Source: a virus | DNA: 20,779 bases | IMG/VR virus record: IMGVR_UViG_3300048050_000005 | Coordinates: 1 to 20,779 of that record | Reading direction: 5' to 3' (one strand) | In this document: one piece after another, positions 6,167 through 13,690 of the stretch | Position numbering within the stretch: position 1 is the first letter of the stretch | How the letters are laid out: every line of letters starts with the position of its first letter | Translations under genes and position numbers: made by a program | The notes under the pieces: model-generated | What the model saw: the letters and a program-made list of their open reading frames with translations, nothing else | Databases searched by the model: none | What the model was told of the DNA's origin: nothing

Positions 6167-8706
6167 GCTGTTTTTGTTTCGGATTTTTGTGTATCTAATA
6201 AATCAAACAAAGTAGGAGAAAGACATTCTGTTTCAGCCTCACGCAAGTAGGTTAAGCCGTCTTTCCAATAATCGTAATTCAATTCTGTAGCCCATCCGAT
6301 ACGTCCCATCTTAACAGAACAATATGGAACGGTATCTATGCCACCGAACGGATCGAAAACAACGTCTCCTTTATTCGAGTATCTTTCAATAAGTCTTTCA
6401 ACGATATCCAACTGAAGCGGGCAAATATGATTCATGCGTTTCTTTTGTGATTGCCTGCAATTGAGTGTTCTCATCCGAGTTACATCATCCCAAATATCCT
6501 CTCTATGAGAAACAGGATCGATTGCCATAAACGTTTTAGGCAATTTGTTATAAGACTCAAGTTCCTCGGCAAATTCGAGATGATTCTCGTAATTGTATAT
6601 ATGATCCTTCGAGAAGTTTCGAAAGTAATTACGAATCTTATCTATTTTCATCCCTTTCACATCCTCGTAAGTAAGCAATGAATCACCCGAACTTTTCCAA
6701 CTTGCATGTGCATCTATTTGCCATCTAGCTAGACTATACTCTTTCTTTGATTTCGTTACCGGTACATCTGCATAAGCTCTGCTTGTATCTGTCGGCAACT
6801 TACGGAATAGTAAAACATACTCAGGACAACCGATTCCCATCTTCGAGCCGTCTTTACACATTTCAGAATAACCTAAGCGGTATGTCTGATTGTTTTCACG
6901 GACCACATCCGTATCAACTGTAATACGTCCCATGTACCGGAATCCATGCTTCATGTAATGAAATACCGTCATGTCGCTAAAAGGATCAACGGTCGGCATG
7001 CCATCACCCGTTGCATTACCGAATAAAATTCTATCCTTTACATGCACACAACATAAACGGCCGGGTTGTAGGATCCTGAAAAGTTCAGGCGTGAGATAAT
7101 CCATTTGTTCGAAGAACTTATTATTATCTTCGTTGTGTCCGAAGTCGTTGTAAGTCGGTGTATATTCATAGTGGTTGGAAAAAGGAATAGATGTTACAAT
7201 AAGTCCAACGGAATCGCTTTCCATCTTCTGGCATTCTAATACATTGTCATTATTGATTGCTTTCCATAATTTCCCTGTTTGTTCTTCTCTCTTAGCAAAC
7301 ATCCAACGCATCATCTTTTCTTCTGCATGAAGCCCGAAAAGTCCGTTTTCTCGTATAATGGAAACCATCTTATCAACCATATCATTGTGCTGTTTCCATT
7401 TTTGCATGAACGATTTGAATATTTCACATTCCGATTCGGCATAAACGAGATATAAATCAACTGGATATTTCTGCATGAAACGGTAAATACGTGCAATTGC
7501 CTGAAACTTATCATTAAAGCGATAATCAATGAACATTATAGCTTTGTGACAATGATATTGGAAGTTCAGCCCTTCACCTAACATTTCAGGTTTAGCAGCT
7601 AAGTATTTTAAACGTCCGTCTTTGAAGTCTTGTATGATTTTATCCGCTTCATCATCATCTTGTGAGCCATAAACGGCTTTACAACCTGGTAAGGATTTGC
7701 ATATCGCTTCACGCTCGCTTTCCAAGTCATGCCAAATTAAAAAATGATCATTTTTGTTTTCCGGTCTTTTGATTATATCAACTACTCTAGATATCTTTTC
7801 GTCCATGTTATCACGTCGTTCTTTTGCGGCATCTTGCAAACTCAATGCTGCTTCACGAAACATCTTTTCTTGACCGTCACGATCATATCCGGCCGTACTA
7901 TTGTCAACCGCTACAACTTCTTCATGAACTCGTAGTTCCGGTAGTTCGTATCCATCGTCATGATATCCTAAGTCTGACGGTTTTGTTAGGAATAAAGCCC
8001 AGGTAGATACCCACAACCAAAACTCTTTTTCCTTTGTTGGATAAAGTGTTAAATGGTTTGCTTTCGTTGAATCTCTTTGAAAGAATCTCGTTAGTGCCTG
8101 CCCGGTGTCCATAACACCTAGGTACCCGGCGTAATGGATGAGTTCTTTGTAGCGATTTGGTGAAGGAGTTGCCGTTGCTACAAATCTGTAAGGCACGTTT
8201 GAAAACAAAGGCAAAAACTCTTGATAAGTCTTAGTTCCATACCCGCGAAGTACTGATGCCTCATCAAGTGAAGTAACCGTGAAATAGTTCGGATCAATAC
8301 GTACACCGTCTTCACCGTCTCTAACTCTTTCGTAATTCGTAACCATGATATTACACTCACAAGCTTTCACTTCTTGCATATTTTTTACGTATGCAATACA
8401 CATGTGCAAGTGCTGCTTTGATTGCTGCAAGAACTCTGTTACTACTCGCTTGGGGCAAACAATTAATCCTTTACCTCCTTTGTGCTTCAGTATTATTCTT
8501 TCAATCTCTAGTTGTGTCACGGTCTTTTGCATACCGAATGAGCTAAATATTGCCCGGCATCCGCCTTTGATTGCCCAACGCACCGAATCCTTTACATGAG
8601 GATATAGTGATTCAGCCAATTCAGATTCTTCTATATCGAATCCTGTTTGTTGGCTGATTGCCATTTTATGCTTTAGAAAATCTATATAATTTATTTCTGT
8701 TTCCAT
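6163..8706 (-). CDS. Helicase-DNA methyltransferase fusion protein
   Basis: The 847-aa protein joins a superfamily 2 (SNF2/DEAD-like) helicase to a permuted amino-methyltransferase. Helicase signs: SSFGMQKT (55-62, Walker A position), LDEAS (147-151, motif II), ATATPSP (177-183, motif III) and QAIARIYRFMQ (402-412, motif VI). Methyltransferase signs: TSIPF (505-509) at the place of the catalytic (D/N/S)PPY motif, and DPFGG (785-789) as the SAM-binding motif, in the beta-class order. Such enzymes modify the amino group of adenine (N6) or cytosine (N4). Both the Walker A (GMQKT rather than GxGKT) and motif IV (SIPF) differ from consensus. It is followed directly by the C5 methyltransferase, forming a two-enzyme cassette with no nuclease. 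Confidence 0.85.
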   Translation of the reverse strand: METEINYIDFLKHKMAISQQTGFDIEESELAESLYPHVKDSVRWAIKGGCRAIFSSFGMQKTVTQLEIERIILKHKGGKGLIVCPKRVVTEFLQQSKQHLHMCIAYVKNMQEVKACECNIMVTNYERVRDGEDGVRIDPNYFTVTSLDEASVLRGYGTKTYQEFLPLFSNVPYRFVATATPSPNRYKELIHYAGYLGVMDTGQALTRFFQRDSTKANHLTLYPTKEKEFWLWVSTWALFLTKPSDLGYHDDGYELPELRVHEEVVAVDNSTAGYDRDGQEKMFREAALSLQDAAKERRDNMDEKISRVVDIIKRPENKNDHFLIWHDLESEREAICKSLPGCKAVYGSQDDDEADKIIQDFKDGRLKYLAAKPEMLGEGLNFQYHCHKAIMFIDYRFNDKFQAIARIYRFMQKYPVDLYLVYAESECEIFKSFMQKWKQHNDMVDKMVSIIRENGLFGLHAEEKMMRWMFAKREEQTGKLWKAINNDNVLECQKMESDSVGLIVTSIPFSNHYEYTPTYNDFGHNEDNNKFFEQMDYLTPELFRILQPGRLCCVHVKDRILFGNATGDGMPTVDPFSDMTVFHYMKHGFRYMGRITVDTDVVRENNQTYRLGYSEMCKDGSKMGIGCPEYVLLFRKLPTDTSRAYADVPVTKSKKEYSLARWQIDAHASWKSSGDSLLTYEDVKGMKIDKIRNYFRNFSKDHIYNYENHLEFAEELESYNKLPKTFMAIDPVSHREDIWDDVTRMRTLNCRQSQKKRMNHICPLQLDIVERLIERYSNKGDVVFDPFGGIDTVPYCSVKMGRIGWATELNYDYWKDGLTYLREAETECLSPTLFDLLDTQKSETKTA

Positions 8707-8721
8707 ATATTATGCATTATA

Positions 8722-8741
8722 TTCTCTTTTCACCAAGAGAA
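8722..8741 (-). promoter_or_regulatory. Leader hairpin before the helicase-methyltransferase gene
   Basis: A 7-bp perfect stem (TTCTCTT with AAGAGAA) and 6-nt loop lie between the terminator at 8742-8765 and the ATG at 8706. On the minus strand it is followed by TATAATGCATAATAT before the ATG. It may be part of a tandem terminator or a leader structure. Confidence 0.4.
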
Positions 8742-8765
8742 AATGCGGGATATTTCACCCGCATT
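8742..8765 (-). terminator. Rho-independent terminator hairpin
   Basis: Perfect 8-bp stem AATGCGGG with CCCGCATT and an 8-nt loop, followed on the minus strand by TTCTCTT. It lies 8 nt after the stop of the membrane-anchored protein gene. The T-tract is only moderate. Confidence 0.65.
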
Positions 8766-8773
8766 CATTTATG

Positions 8774-9100
8774 TTACTCTATGATTTGATTATACCACTG
8801 TTGTTCTTGTGGAGTCAGTTTTGAGGTATCGAAGTTTGCAAAGTCTTCAAGCAAAACCTCTCGTATAGTTTCTTTTCCGTCCTTATCGGATTTGCGCCAT
8901 TCATCATAGTAATTTGTAAGATCCTGGCGTTTTCCTTCAACGTAACTCTGAGTTTGTTCAAAAACTTGCCGATGAGCATTTTCATACTTTGGGGCAAAGA
9001 ACTTGAAATTCATAAGTCCCCAATACTGTAAGCCGGAAGCAATTATCAATATCGCAACAATACCTCCAATTGTAGATAAAGCTATTTTTAAAGGCTTCAT
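8774..9100 (-). CDS. Membrane-anchored phage protein, 108 aa
   Basis: I use the ATG at 9100 (MKPLKIALSTIGGIVAILI), since the longer reading starts inside the previous gene and adds nothing family-like. Residues about 5-22 form one hydrophobic membrane helix. The rest is a charged helical domain containing FFAPKYENAHRQVFEQTQSY, a pattern I recall from small phage and prophage membrane proteins ('F-x-P-K-x-E-N-x-x-R-x-V-F-E-x-T-x-S-Y'). No function is established. It follows the lipoprotein gene by 4 nt and ends before a terminator, so the two form a compact pair acting at the envelope. Confidence 0.65.
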   Translation of the reverse strand: MKPLKIALSTIGGIVAILIIASGLQYWGLMNFKFFAPKYENAHRQVFEQTQSYVEGKRQDLTNYYDEWRKSDKDGKETIREVLLEDFANFDTSKLTPQEQQWYNQIIE

Positions 9101-9104
9101 ATGT

Positions 9105-9596
9105 TTATAGTTTAATAGGTGATACAATTACGTCCGGTTCAACATAAACAGGCTTTGGCTTTCCTGTTTCTTTATCAATAAGCATTATCCACGTCGCATG
9201 CACTCCTTCAGGCATGAACAAGCCATTAGGATCTGCTTGAGGGAGAATGATAGTTCTACTCCCATTATCTCGATCAACTTTTTGTGGATTGGTGTATTGG
9301 GTTGAATAAGGAAGCCCATAACCGATACATTTCCCTAAATAGATGAACTTTCCAGTCATTTGATTTACAATGTAAGCGTAACAGATTAAATCACTTCTGT
9401 CCCTCAATTCAAAAATCATTTTCGCAAGCTTGCGTTCTTGAAAGTTTTTAATTGCCGGCATACCTATTTGTCGGTTAGCTTCCTGCATTAATCCCTCTTG
9501 ATCTGCAGCCATTTTCTCATTGCTGTCGTTTTTGATAGTGCATGACGATAGTGTAATGGCAAATATAGCCATCACGATAAAAAGTAACTTTTTCAT
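9105..9596 (-). CDS. Phage-encoded lipoprotein, 163 aa
   Basis: The ATG at 9596 gives a clear lipoprotein signal peptide: MKKLLFIVMAIFAITLSSC, with lipobox LSSC and lipidated Cys19. The longer reading from 9626 begins inside the leader element and would spoil this signal. The mature part contains a likely beta domain (DLICYAYIVNQMTGKFIYLG, later GVHATWIMLIDKETGKP). I do not recognise the family. It is preceded by the second copy of the repeated leader element and followed by a membrane-anchored protein, suggesting an independently expressed envelope module. Immunity against superinfection or host-surface change are possible roles by inference only. Confidence 0.7.
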   Translation of the reverse strand: MKKLLFIVMAIFAITLSSCTIKNDSNEKMAADQEGLMQEANRQIGMPAIKNFQERKLAKMIFELRDRSDLICYAYIVNQMTGKFIYLGKCIGYGLPYSTQYTNPQKVDRDNGSRTIILPQADPNGLFMPEGVHATWIMLIDKETGKPKPVYVEPDVIVSPIKL

Positions 9597-9633
9597 AAAA
9601 TATATGGATTTTACAAAGCCGTCCAAGGCTATA
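9594..9633 (-). promoter_or_regulatory. Repeated leader element, copy B
   Basis: The minus strand reads TATAGCCTTGGACGGC, then TTTGTAAAATCCAT, then ATATTTTATG at the start codon. The stem is AGCC with GGCT around loop TTGGAC; TGGA in the loop can pair with TCCA downstream. It matches copy A at 3159-3198 in length (40 nt), in the 14-nt block and in position relative to ATG. Confidence 0.55.
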
Positions 9634-9682
9634 TTTTAAAAAACTTGTTTGAATTAGATTATCAAGTATAACATATTGCCAC

Positions 9683-9910
9683 TCATTTTCTCAACCATTT
9701 TTGTTCTAACTCTTTGTTGTAAACAGCCAATCCGTCGCGGTTAAACTCCCAAACATTAAGAGCTTCACTTTTATTATGAAGAGGATCTAATCCTGAACGT
9801 ATATTTTGTTTTGAACGGTGTCTAAAAATTCTATTACACTTTGATTTTGAAGTTTTATTTGTCTTCCCCGACCAACATATTGCCGGGGTACGTTTAACTG
9901 ATCTGCTCAT
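9683..9910 (-). CDS. Small basic phage protein, 75 aa
   Basis: The start MSRSVKRTPAICWSG followed by a Lys/Arg-rich stretch (SKSKCNRIFRHRSKQN) is like a family of small basic proteins in Bacteroides phages that begin 'MSRSVKKTP'. The C-terminus (ALNVWEFNRDGLAVYNKELE) may form a helix. The net positive charge would suit nucleic-acid binding, but this is inference. It overlaps the 192-aa gene as ATGA. Confidence 0.6.
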   Translation of the reverse strand: MSRSVKRTPAICWSGKTNKTSKSKCNRIFRHRSKQNIRSGLDPLHNKSEALNVWEFNRDGLAVYNKELEQKWLRK

Positions 9911-10485
9911 TTTCTTGATGCATATTTACCTAATTCCATGATCGCTTGTTGGTCTCCTTTTTCAGCTTCGTCTTTTAGATGTTGATACCACGTAAAAGTA
10001 GTATACCCCTTAGGTACAGGAACTAAATTATTATCTCTTTCCTTTTCTTCTTTAGTCATTCTAACAAGCCTTTCACTTTCAGTTTCAATAACTTTAGTAG
10101 AAGTATTTTGTTTATTAACAGGCTCTCGTGATGACCATGTAATTAGTCTACGCTTGACATCCCACGTTTTTTCTAGTTCCCATCTCATTTTAGTGTGAGA
10201 TTTGTTAGGTTCAGTCCAATAATCATAGAATTTCCGAATCATTTCTTTTCCGTAAATTTCAACAGACGGGACCAACGAATCGTGAAATCCTTTCATCCTT
10301 CTTTGATATTCAATCTTTTTCTTTTCTATATCGATTGGAATGTCTTCTATCTCTTTAGAGAAGAATGATTCTACCTCTTTGTCAACATCTCTCTGTAACA
10401 TTAAGCAGTCTACGGTACCGGGGACTGTCTTTTGTAAATGCCGCATCTGCTTCACAATAAAATAAAAGTCTTTCTTCGTTTTCAT
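9907..10485 (-). CDS. Probable replication-associated phage protein, 192 aa
   Basis: The central segment MIRKFYDYWTEPNKSHTKMR followed by WELEKTWDVKRRL is a pattern I know from the C-termini of Bacteroides phage and plasmid replication or helicase-loader-type proteins, where 'FYDYWTEPN...KMRWE' recurs. The N-terminus (FIVKQMRHLQ, then a spaced V-x-x-E-V-E-x-F-F) resembles the 57-aa protein at 1710-1883. The C-terminus (WYQHLKDEAEKGDQQAIMELGKY) is helical. Its position just downstream of an SNF2 helicase and the recombination genes fits a role in replication. No catalytic motif is present. It is coupled by ATGA overlaps on both sides. Confidence 0.6.
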   Translation of the reverse strand: MKTKKDFYFIVKQMRHLQKTVPGTVDCLMLQRDVDKEVESFFSKEIEDIPIDIEKKKIEYQRRMKGFHDSLVPSVEIYGKEMIRKFYDYWTEPNKSHTKMRWELEKTWDVKRRLITWSSREPVNKQNTSTKVIETESERLVRMTKEEKERDNNLVPVPKGYTTFTWYQHLKDEAEKGDQQAIMELGKYASRK

Positions 10486-10667
10486 ACCACGTTCTTTTGA
10501 TAATATGTAAATATCTTCACTTCTAATATTGCTCTATCGTTGCATACTTCATCCCATTGTTTTAATGGAGAAAGTATGTGGCCCATTAACCAGTTTGTAG
10601 TTTCTATATGTCTACTCTCCAGTTCTTTTATGTCTACCTGTTCCAACAGACTGTTTATCTTCTTCAT
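10482..10667 (-). CDS. Small hypothetical protein, 61 aa
   Basis: Begins MKKINSLLEQVDIKELESRH; probably helical, family unknown. Its stop overlaps the next start as ATGA, which supports it, while its first 56 nt lie within the upstream 62-aa ORF in another frame. Either both are translated or one arises by frameshifting; the ATGA coupling favours genuine translation. Confidence 0.5.
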   Translation of the reverse strand: MKKINSLLEQVDIKELESRHIETTNWLMGHILSPLKQWDEVCNDRAILEVKIFTYYQKNVV

Positions 10668-10800
10668 GTTTTCTCTTAAGTTTTCTTATATGACAAGAGA
10701 GAATACGACGTGCATTCTCTCTCTTTATTAGGTTATCACTATTTAATAGTGGAAACTGATTGATAAGATCATCCACAAGTTTGTTGCTTACGTAATACAT
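10612..10800 (-). CDS. Small basic hypothetical protein, 62 aa
   Basis: Begins MYYVSNKLVDDLINQFPLLN and becomes strongly basic (RRILSCHIRKLKRKHEE). It overlaps the end of the SNF2 helicase by 13 nt and the next gene by 56 nt. A basic helix near the C-terminus could contact nucleic acid. Family unknown. Confidence 0.5.
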   Translation of the reverse strand: MYYVSNKLVDDLINQFPLLNSDNLIKRENARRILSCHIRKLKRKHEEDKQSVGTGRHKRTGE

Positions 10801-12158
10801 GACATTAGTTCGTTAAAGTACTTTTCATCATTCGGGATATCGTCGCATGCTCCGGTGATACGGCTTGCAATTGATTTCTTCCCCATTATCAAGCCGTAAA
10901 TGCGTTCGTCAATGGTTTTATCGCCCAGCATTATATACGAGTTTACAGCCGTCTTTTGACCTATTCTGTATTGTCGGCATTCGCATTGCGTCAGATCCGC
11001 ATACGTCCATGGAAGCTCGATAAATAATTCCTGATTTCCAGCCGTAAGTGTTATTCCGACACCTGCAGCTTTGATGCTACAAATGATTATCCTTGATTCT
11101 CCTTTTTGAAAAGAATCTATTGCGTATTGTTTTAGAATAGGAGAGTCCCTTCCTGTGACAGAAACCGCATCCGGAAATTCTTTTTTCAGCTTATCGACAA
11201 TTACATGTTGTGAGCAGAAAATCGTTATTTGGCATCCGCAATCTCTGATAAATTCAATAGCTGCGCTTACTTTTCCAAGGCTAGCAATAGCACGAAGATT
11301 CATAAACTTAACTAATGCCTTCATTCGCATCTTCTTTCTTATCTCAGATTCAGAGCAATTCTTGTATTCAGAAAGATATTTTTTCAAGTCTTCCAAGCAA
11401 GTTCGATACTCTATCTCATTTGAAATAGGAGTTATAATTGTGGAGCGGGTGAGTTCAGGCAGATCGTCAAGAACTTCTTTTTTCTCTCTCCTAAAATAAC
11501 AAGTCTGTTTTAACTTAACTTGCAATTCCTCTAGGTTGCTATTTTCATCCCCGTAATCATGCAAGAATTTCCCGTACCCTCCAAAGTCTTTTGTCCGATC
11601 CATTATTGCGAGTTGTGTTGCCATATCTCCCGGACCATTAACTACCGGTGTACCTGTTAGCATTATCACATATTCTTTGCCGGCACATATTCCTCGAGAA
11701 AATTTCGTTTGCTGTGCGCCGGCATCCTTCACGCGAGTGCTCTCGTCAAGTATTACCGATTTGAATAAGTTTATGGAGGGTTGAAAAACAACATCTTTCA
11801 ATTTAAACCCTTTTTTTGCCTCAATAACGAAGTATTTCCGTAGGCTTTCGTAATTGACTATAGCCACATCGTACATTTTCATTGATAAATAGTAGGGGAA
11901 TGTAGACTTAATTGAATCGGTAAGAATTAACGGATTAAGATTCGTGAATTTCTTTATTTCACGTTCCCAATTTATCTTTAAAGAGGATGGACATATAACC
12001 AAACAAGGTGTTGCGTGTGCCCGTTCAACGGTAACGATACTTTGTAAGGTTTTCCCTAATCCCATATCGTCCCCATTGATGAATCGTTTGAATTCTAGTC
12101 CTTTTTTTATTCCTCTTTCTTGGTAGGGGTAGGGTTTGATTTTTTCTTCCATTTCCAT
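10788..12158 (-). CDS. SNF2-family DNA helicase/translocase
   Basis: A compact 456-aa SNF2 ATPase. All main motifs are visible: PYPYQERGIK (Q-like region, 9-18), Walker A DDMGLGKT (30-37), ICPSSL with NWEREI (motif Ia, 55-67), motif II LDES (137-140), motif III LTGTP (167-171), motif V AAGVGITLT (364-372) and motif VI QCECRQYRIGQ (391-401). The layout is like SMARCAL1-type annealing helicases and phage SNF2 proteins without extra domains. Such enzymes use ATP to move on DNA and remodel forks or D-loops. It lies in the recombination/replication operon. The ATG at 12158 lies 52 nt inside the upstream small gene; the need to keep the PYPYQ region fixes the start within two codons. Confidence 0.92.
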   Translation of the reverse strand: MEMEEKIKPYPYQERGIKKGLEFKRFINGDDMGLGKTLQSIVTVERAHATPCLVICPSSLKINWEREIKKFTNLNPLILTDSIKSTFPYYLSMKMYDVAIVNYESLRKYFVIEAKKGFKLKDVVFQPSINLFKSVILDESTRVKDAGAQQTKFSRGICAGKEYVIMLTGTPVVNGPGDMATQLAIMDRTKDFGGYGKFLHDYGDENSNLEELQVKLKQTCYFRREKKEVLDDLPELTRSTIITPISNEIEYRTCLEDLKKYLSEYKNCSESEIRKKMRMKALVKFMNLRAIASLGKVSAAIEFIRDCGCQITIFCSQHVIVDKLKKEFPDAVSVTGRDSPILKQYAIDSFQKGESRIIICSIKAAGVGITLTAGNQELFIELPWTYADLTQCECRQYRIGQKTAVNSYIMLGDKTIDERIYGLIMGKKSIASRITGACDDIPNDEKYFNELMSCIT

Positions 12159-12313
12159 CCATTTAGTTTATATACTCTTTCACTCGCTTCTTCTTGTGTT
12201 ATTATGGTCTCGTGAAGATTTTCATCATCCCTTATACCATTTATGGTTTCACCACATTTAAATATTGCAAAGGTTTCCCCCTGTTTTGAATAATAATATT
12301 GTCCTTTTTCCAT
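12107..12313 (-). CDS. Small hypothetical protein, 68 aa
   Basis: Begins MEKGQYYYSKQGETFAIFKC and ends in a tryptophan/lysine-rich tail (GWKWKKKSNPTPTKKEE). The tail lies in the 52-nt overlap with the SNF2 gene, so its composition partly follows from the other frame. The N-terminal part looks like two or three strands. No family recognised. It begins 2 nt after the DUF1367 gene stop. Confidence 0.5.
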   Translation of the reverse strand: MEKGQYYYSKQGETFAIFKCGETINGIRDDENLHETIITQEEASERVYKLNGWKWKKKSNPTPTKKEE

Positions 12314-12315
12314 GT

Positions 12316-12738
12316 TTATAAGAATTTATATATTTCTTCCTCAATGTCTTGATCGCTGCACTTGATGTATTTTGAAATCATAAGCTTCGCAACACCTTTG
12401 TAGAATTCTTCAAATTGAAATTCATCCATGTGTACAAAGTCTATGGAATGATACATGATTACTCCATCGGGTGATTCATCATACATGTGTAAATCATGTT
12501 TGATTCGAATAAGAAATGCTTCTTCATCGTATATCTTATACTCTTCAATCTTTTCATTCGGCATATTATCCAAAACTAGCCGGATTAAAGCGAAGAGTTT
12601 CTTATGGAAACGGATGTTGCGTACTTTCTTTATTTCTACGCAAACATCCGTTCCAAGTTTTAATTTCTTCTTATTATCCAAATCCGAATCATATAGAGGG
12701 ATAAGACCATCAGACGTTACTCGGCAATATATTTTCAT
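12316..12738 (-). CDS. DUF1367-like phage protein
   Basis: The 140-aa protein has the family-like core VEIKKVRNIRFHKKLFALIR followed by LVLDNMP, near residues 34-60. DUF1367 proteins occur in phage recombination and replication regions, and this one sits between a RecE-like exonuclease and an SNF2 helicase, which fits. Biochemical function is not known. Its ATG overlaps the stop of the preceding 89-aa gene by 4 nt. Confidence 0.75.
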   Translation of the reverse strand: MKIYCRVTSDGLIPLYDSDLDNKKKLKLGTDVCVEIKKVRNIRFHKKLFALIRLVLDNMPNEKIEEYKIYDEEAFLIRIKHDLHMYDESPDGVIMYHSIDFVHMDEFQFEEFYKGVAKLMISKYIKCSDQDIEEEIYKFL

Positions 12739-13004
12739 TTGGTTAATAGTCTATATAATCTTTCTTTCTCTTTTTCCGTGAAATCCAAATGAATAAAAGG
12801 ATATATATCATTGGATTCTTCGGGCGCACTGAATCTGTATTCCGTGAGATATTCATATCCGTTGGATATCCAAAAAATAAAAGGATGACCATCTACCGTT
12901 ACATGTATAGAATATTTATCTCTTTTAACTACTTCAAAATTTCGACCTAATAATCTATTTTTGAAATAGTTTTGTACTTCTAATATTTTATCTTTTATTT
13001 TCAT
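12735..13004 (-). CDS. Hypothetical protein, 89 aa
   Basis: I place the start at ATG 13004 (MKIKDKILEVQNYFKNRLLG). It overlaps the stop of the exonuclease by one base (TAATG), a common coupling arrangement; the longer reading would need TTG. The protein has an N-terminal helix, then strands (YSIHVTVDGHPFIFWISNGY) and a helical end. I do not recognise the fold. Its place next to RecE/RecT-like genes suggests an accessory role in recombination or replication. Confidence 0.6.
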   Translation of the reverse strand: MKIKDKILEVQNYFKNRLLGRNFEVVKRDKYSIHVTVDGHPFIFWISNGYEYLTEYRFSAPEESNDIYPFIHLDFTEKEKERLYRLLTK

Positions 13005-13690
13005 TATGTAAACGTCCAATATTTAAATGATAAATCGAGGTATTTCTCTCTACCTCTTTTATAGATATCTGAATCTCGAGTAATCATTTTTTTGAATACT
13101 TTGAAATTCTTCTTTGATATCGCATAGATGAAATCCTGTTTTGAATAATCAGGATTAATAGCTTGGGCGATATCCATATACCAGGCACGAGATCTATCCC
13201 AATCAAAAAAATCAATTGATTGCTCGAATTGATTTTGAGTAGCTGCAGCCGTAGTTTTTAAATCGCCTCCAAAATTTCCGATCCACCAATCCCACTTGCA
13301 ACGTGTATCCAGTTCATAGTTAAAGCAAGCATATTCAAATTGTTGCTTTTCTTTTACCATGAACTTTTGTGTTTCTGAATTTTCTAAGACATATTTGAGG
13401 AAAGCGTCTTTTTTAGCTTCCTTGTAAAGTGCCTTACGGAGCTCTTGCGCCCATTCAAATTCTTCTTGGGTGTATTGTTCTTCGTCAACGGTATATCTAT
13501 AGAAATTCACCTTAGTAGGCTCTGTTATGATGCCGTCAACCAATGTTCCCCGCCTGAATGCTTCTATGCGATCTTTTTCTTTGATAAAATTGAGTGATGG
13601 ATAAAGTTCATATTTAAAAGAGGTCAACGTTGAATTGCTGACCTCTTTTCGTGCATAATAAGTGTCACTTGGAAGCTTTGACATCATCAA
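13004..13690 (-). CDS. RecE-like PD-(D/E)XK exonuclease
   Basis: This 228-aa protein has the core of the RecE/PF12684-like exonucleases: an N-terminal 'YY..k..vS.S.L..F' start (YYARKEVSNSTLTSFK), GTLVDGI (48-54), then TRCKWDWW with Asp134, and GGDLKTT (141-147) giving the D-L-K catalytic triad element. A conserved Gln (Q153) and a 'WYMDIA' helix with Tyr171 follow. The family degrades one strand of duplex DNA from an end, producing single strands for an annealing protein. The RecT-like gene is two genes upstream, so the pair forms a phage recombination system of the RecET kind. Three Met codons begin the ORF; the true start could be any. Confidence 0.85.
   Translation of the reverse strand: MMMSKLPSDTYYARKEVSNSTLTSFKYELYPSLNFIKEKDRIEAFRRGTLVDGIITEPTKVNFYRYTVDEEQYTQEEFEWAQELRKALYKEAKKDAFLKYVLENSETQKFMVKEKQQFEYACFNYELDTRCKWDWWIGNFGGDLKTTAAATQNQFEQSIDFFDWDRSRAWYMDIAQAINPDYSKQDFIYAISKKNFKVFKKMITRDSDIYKRGREKYLDLSFKYWTFT

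Noticed and set aside
9597-9626. Ten-residue N-terminal extension of the lipoprotein
   Set aside because: It would place the start inside the leader element and spoil the signal peptide.
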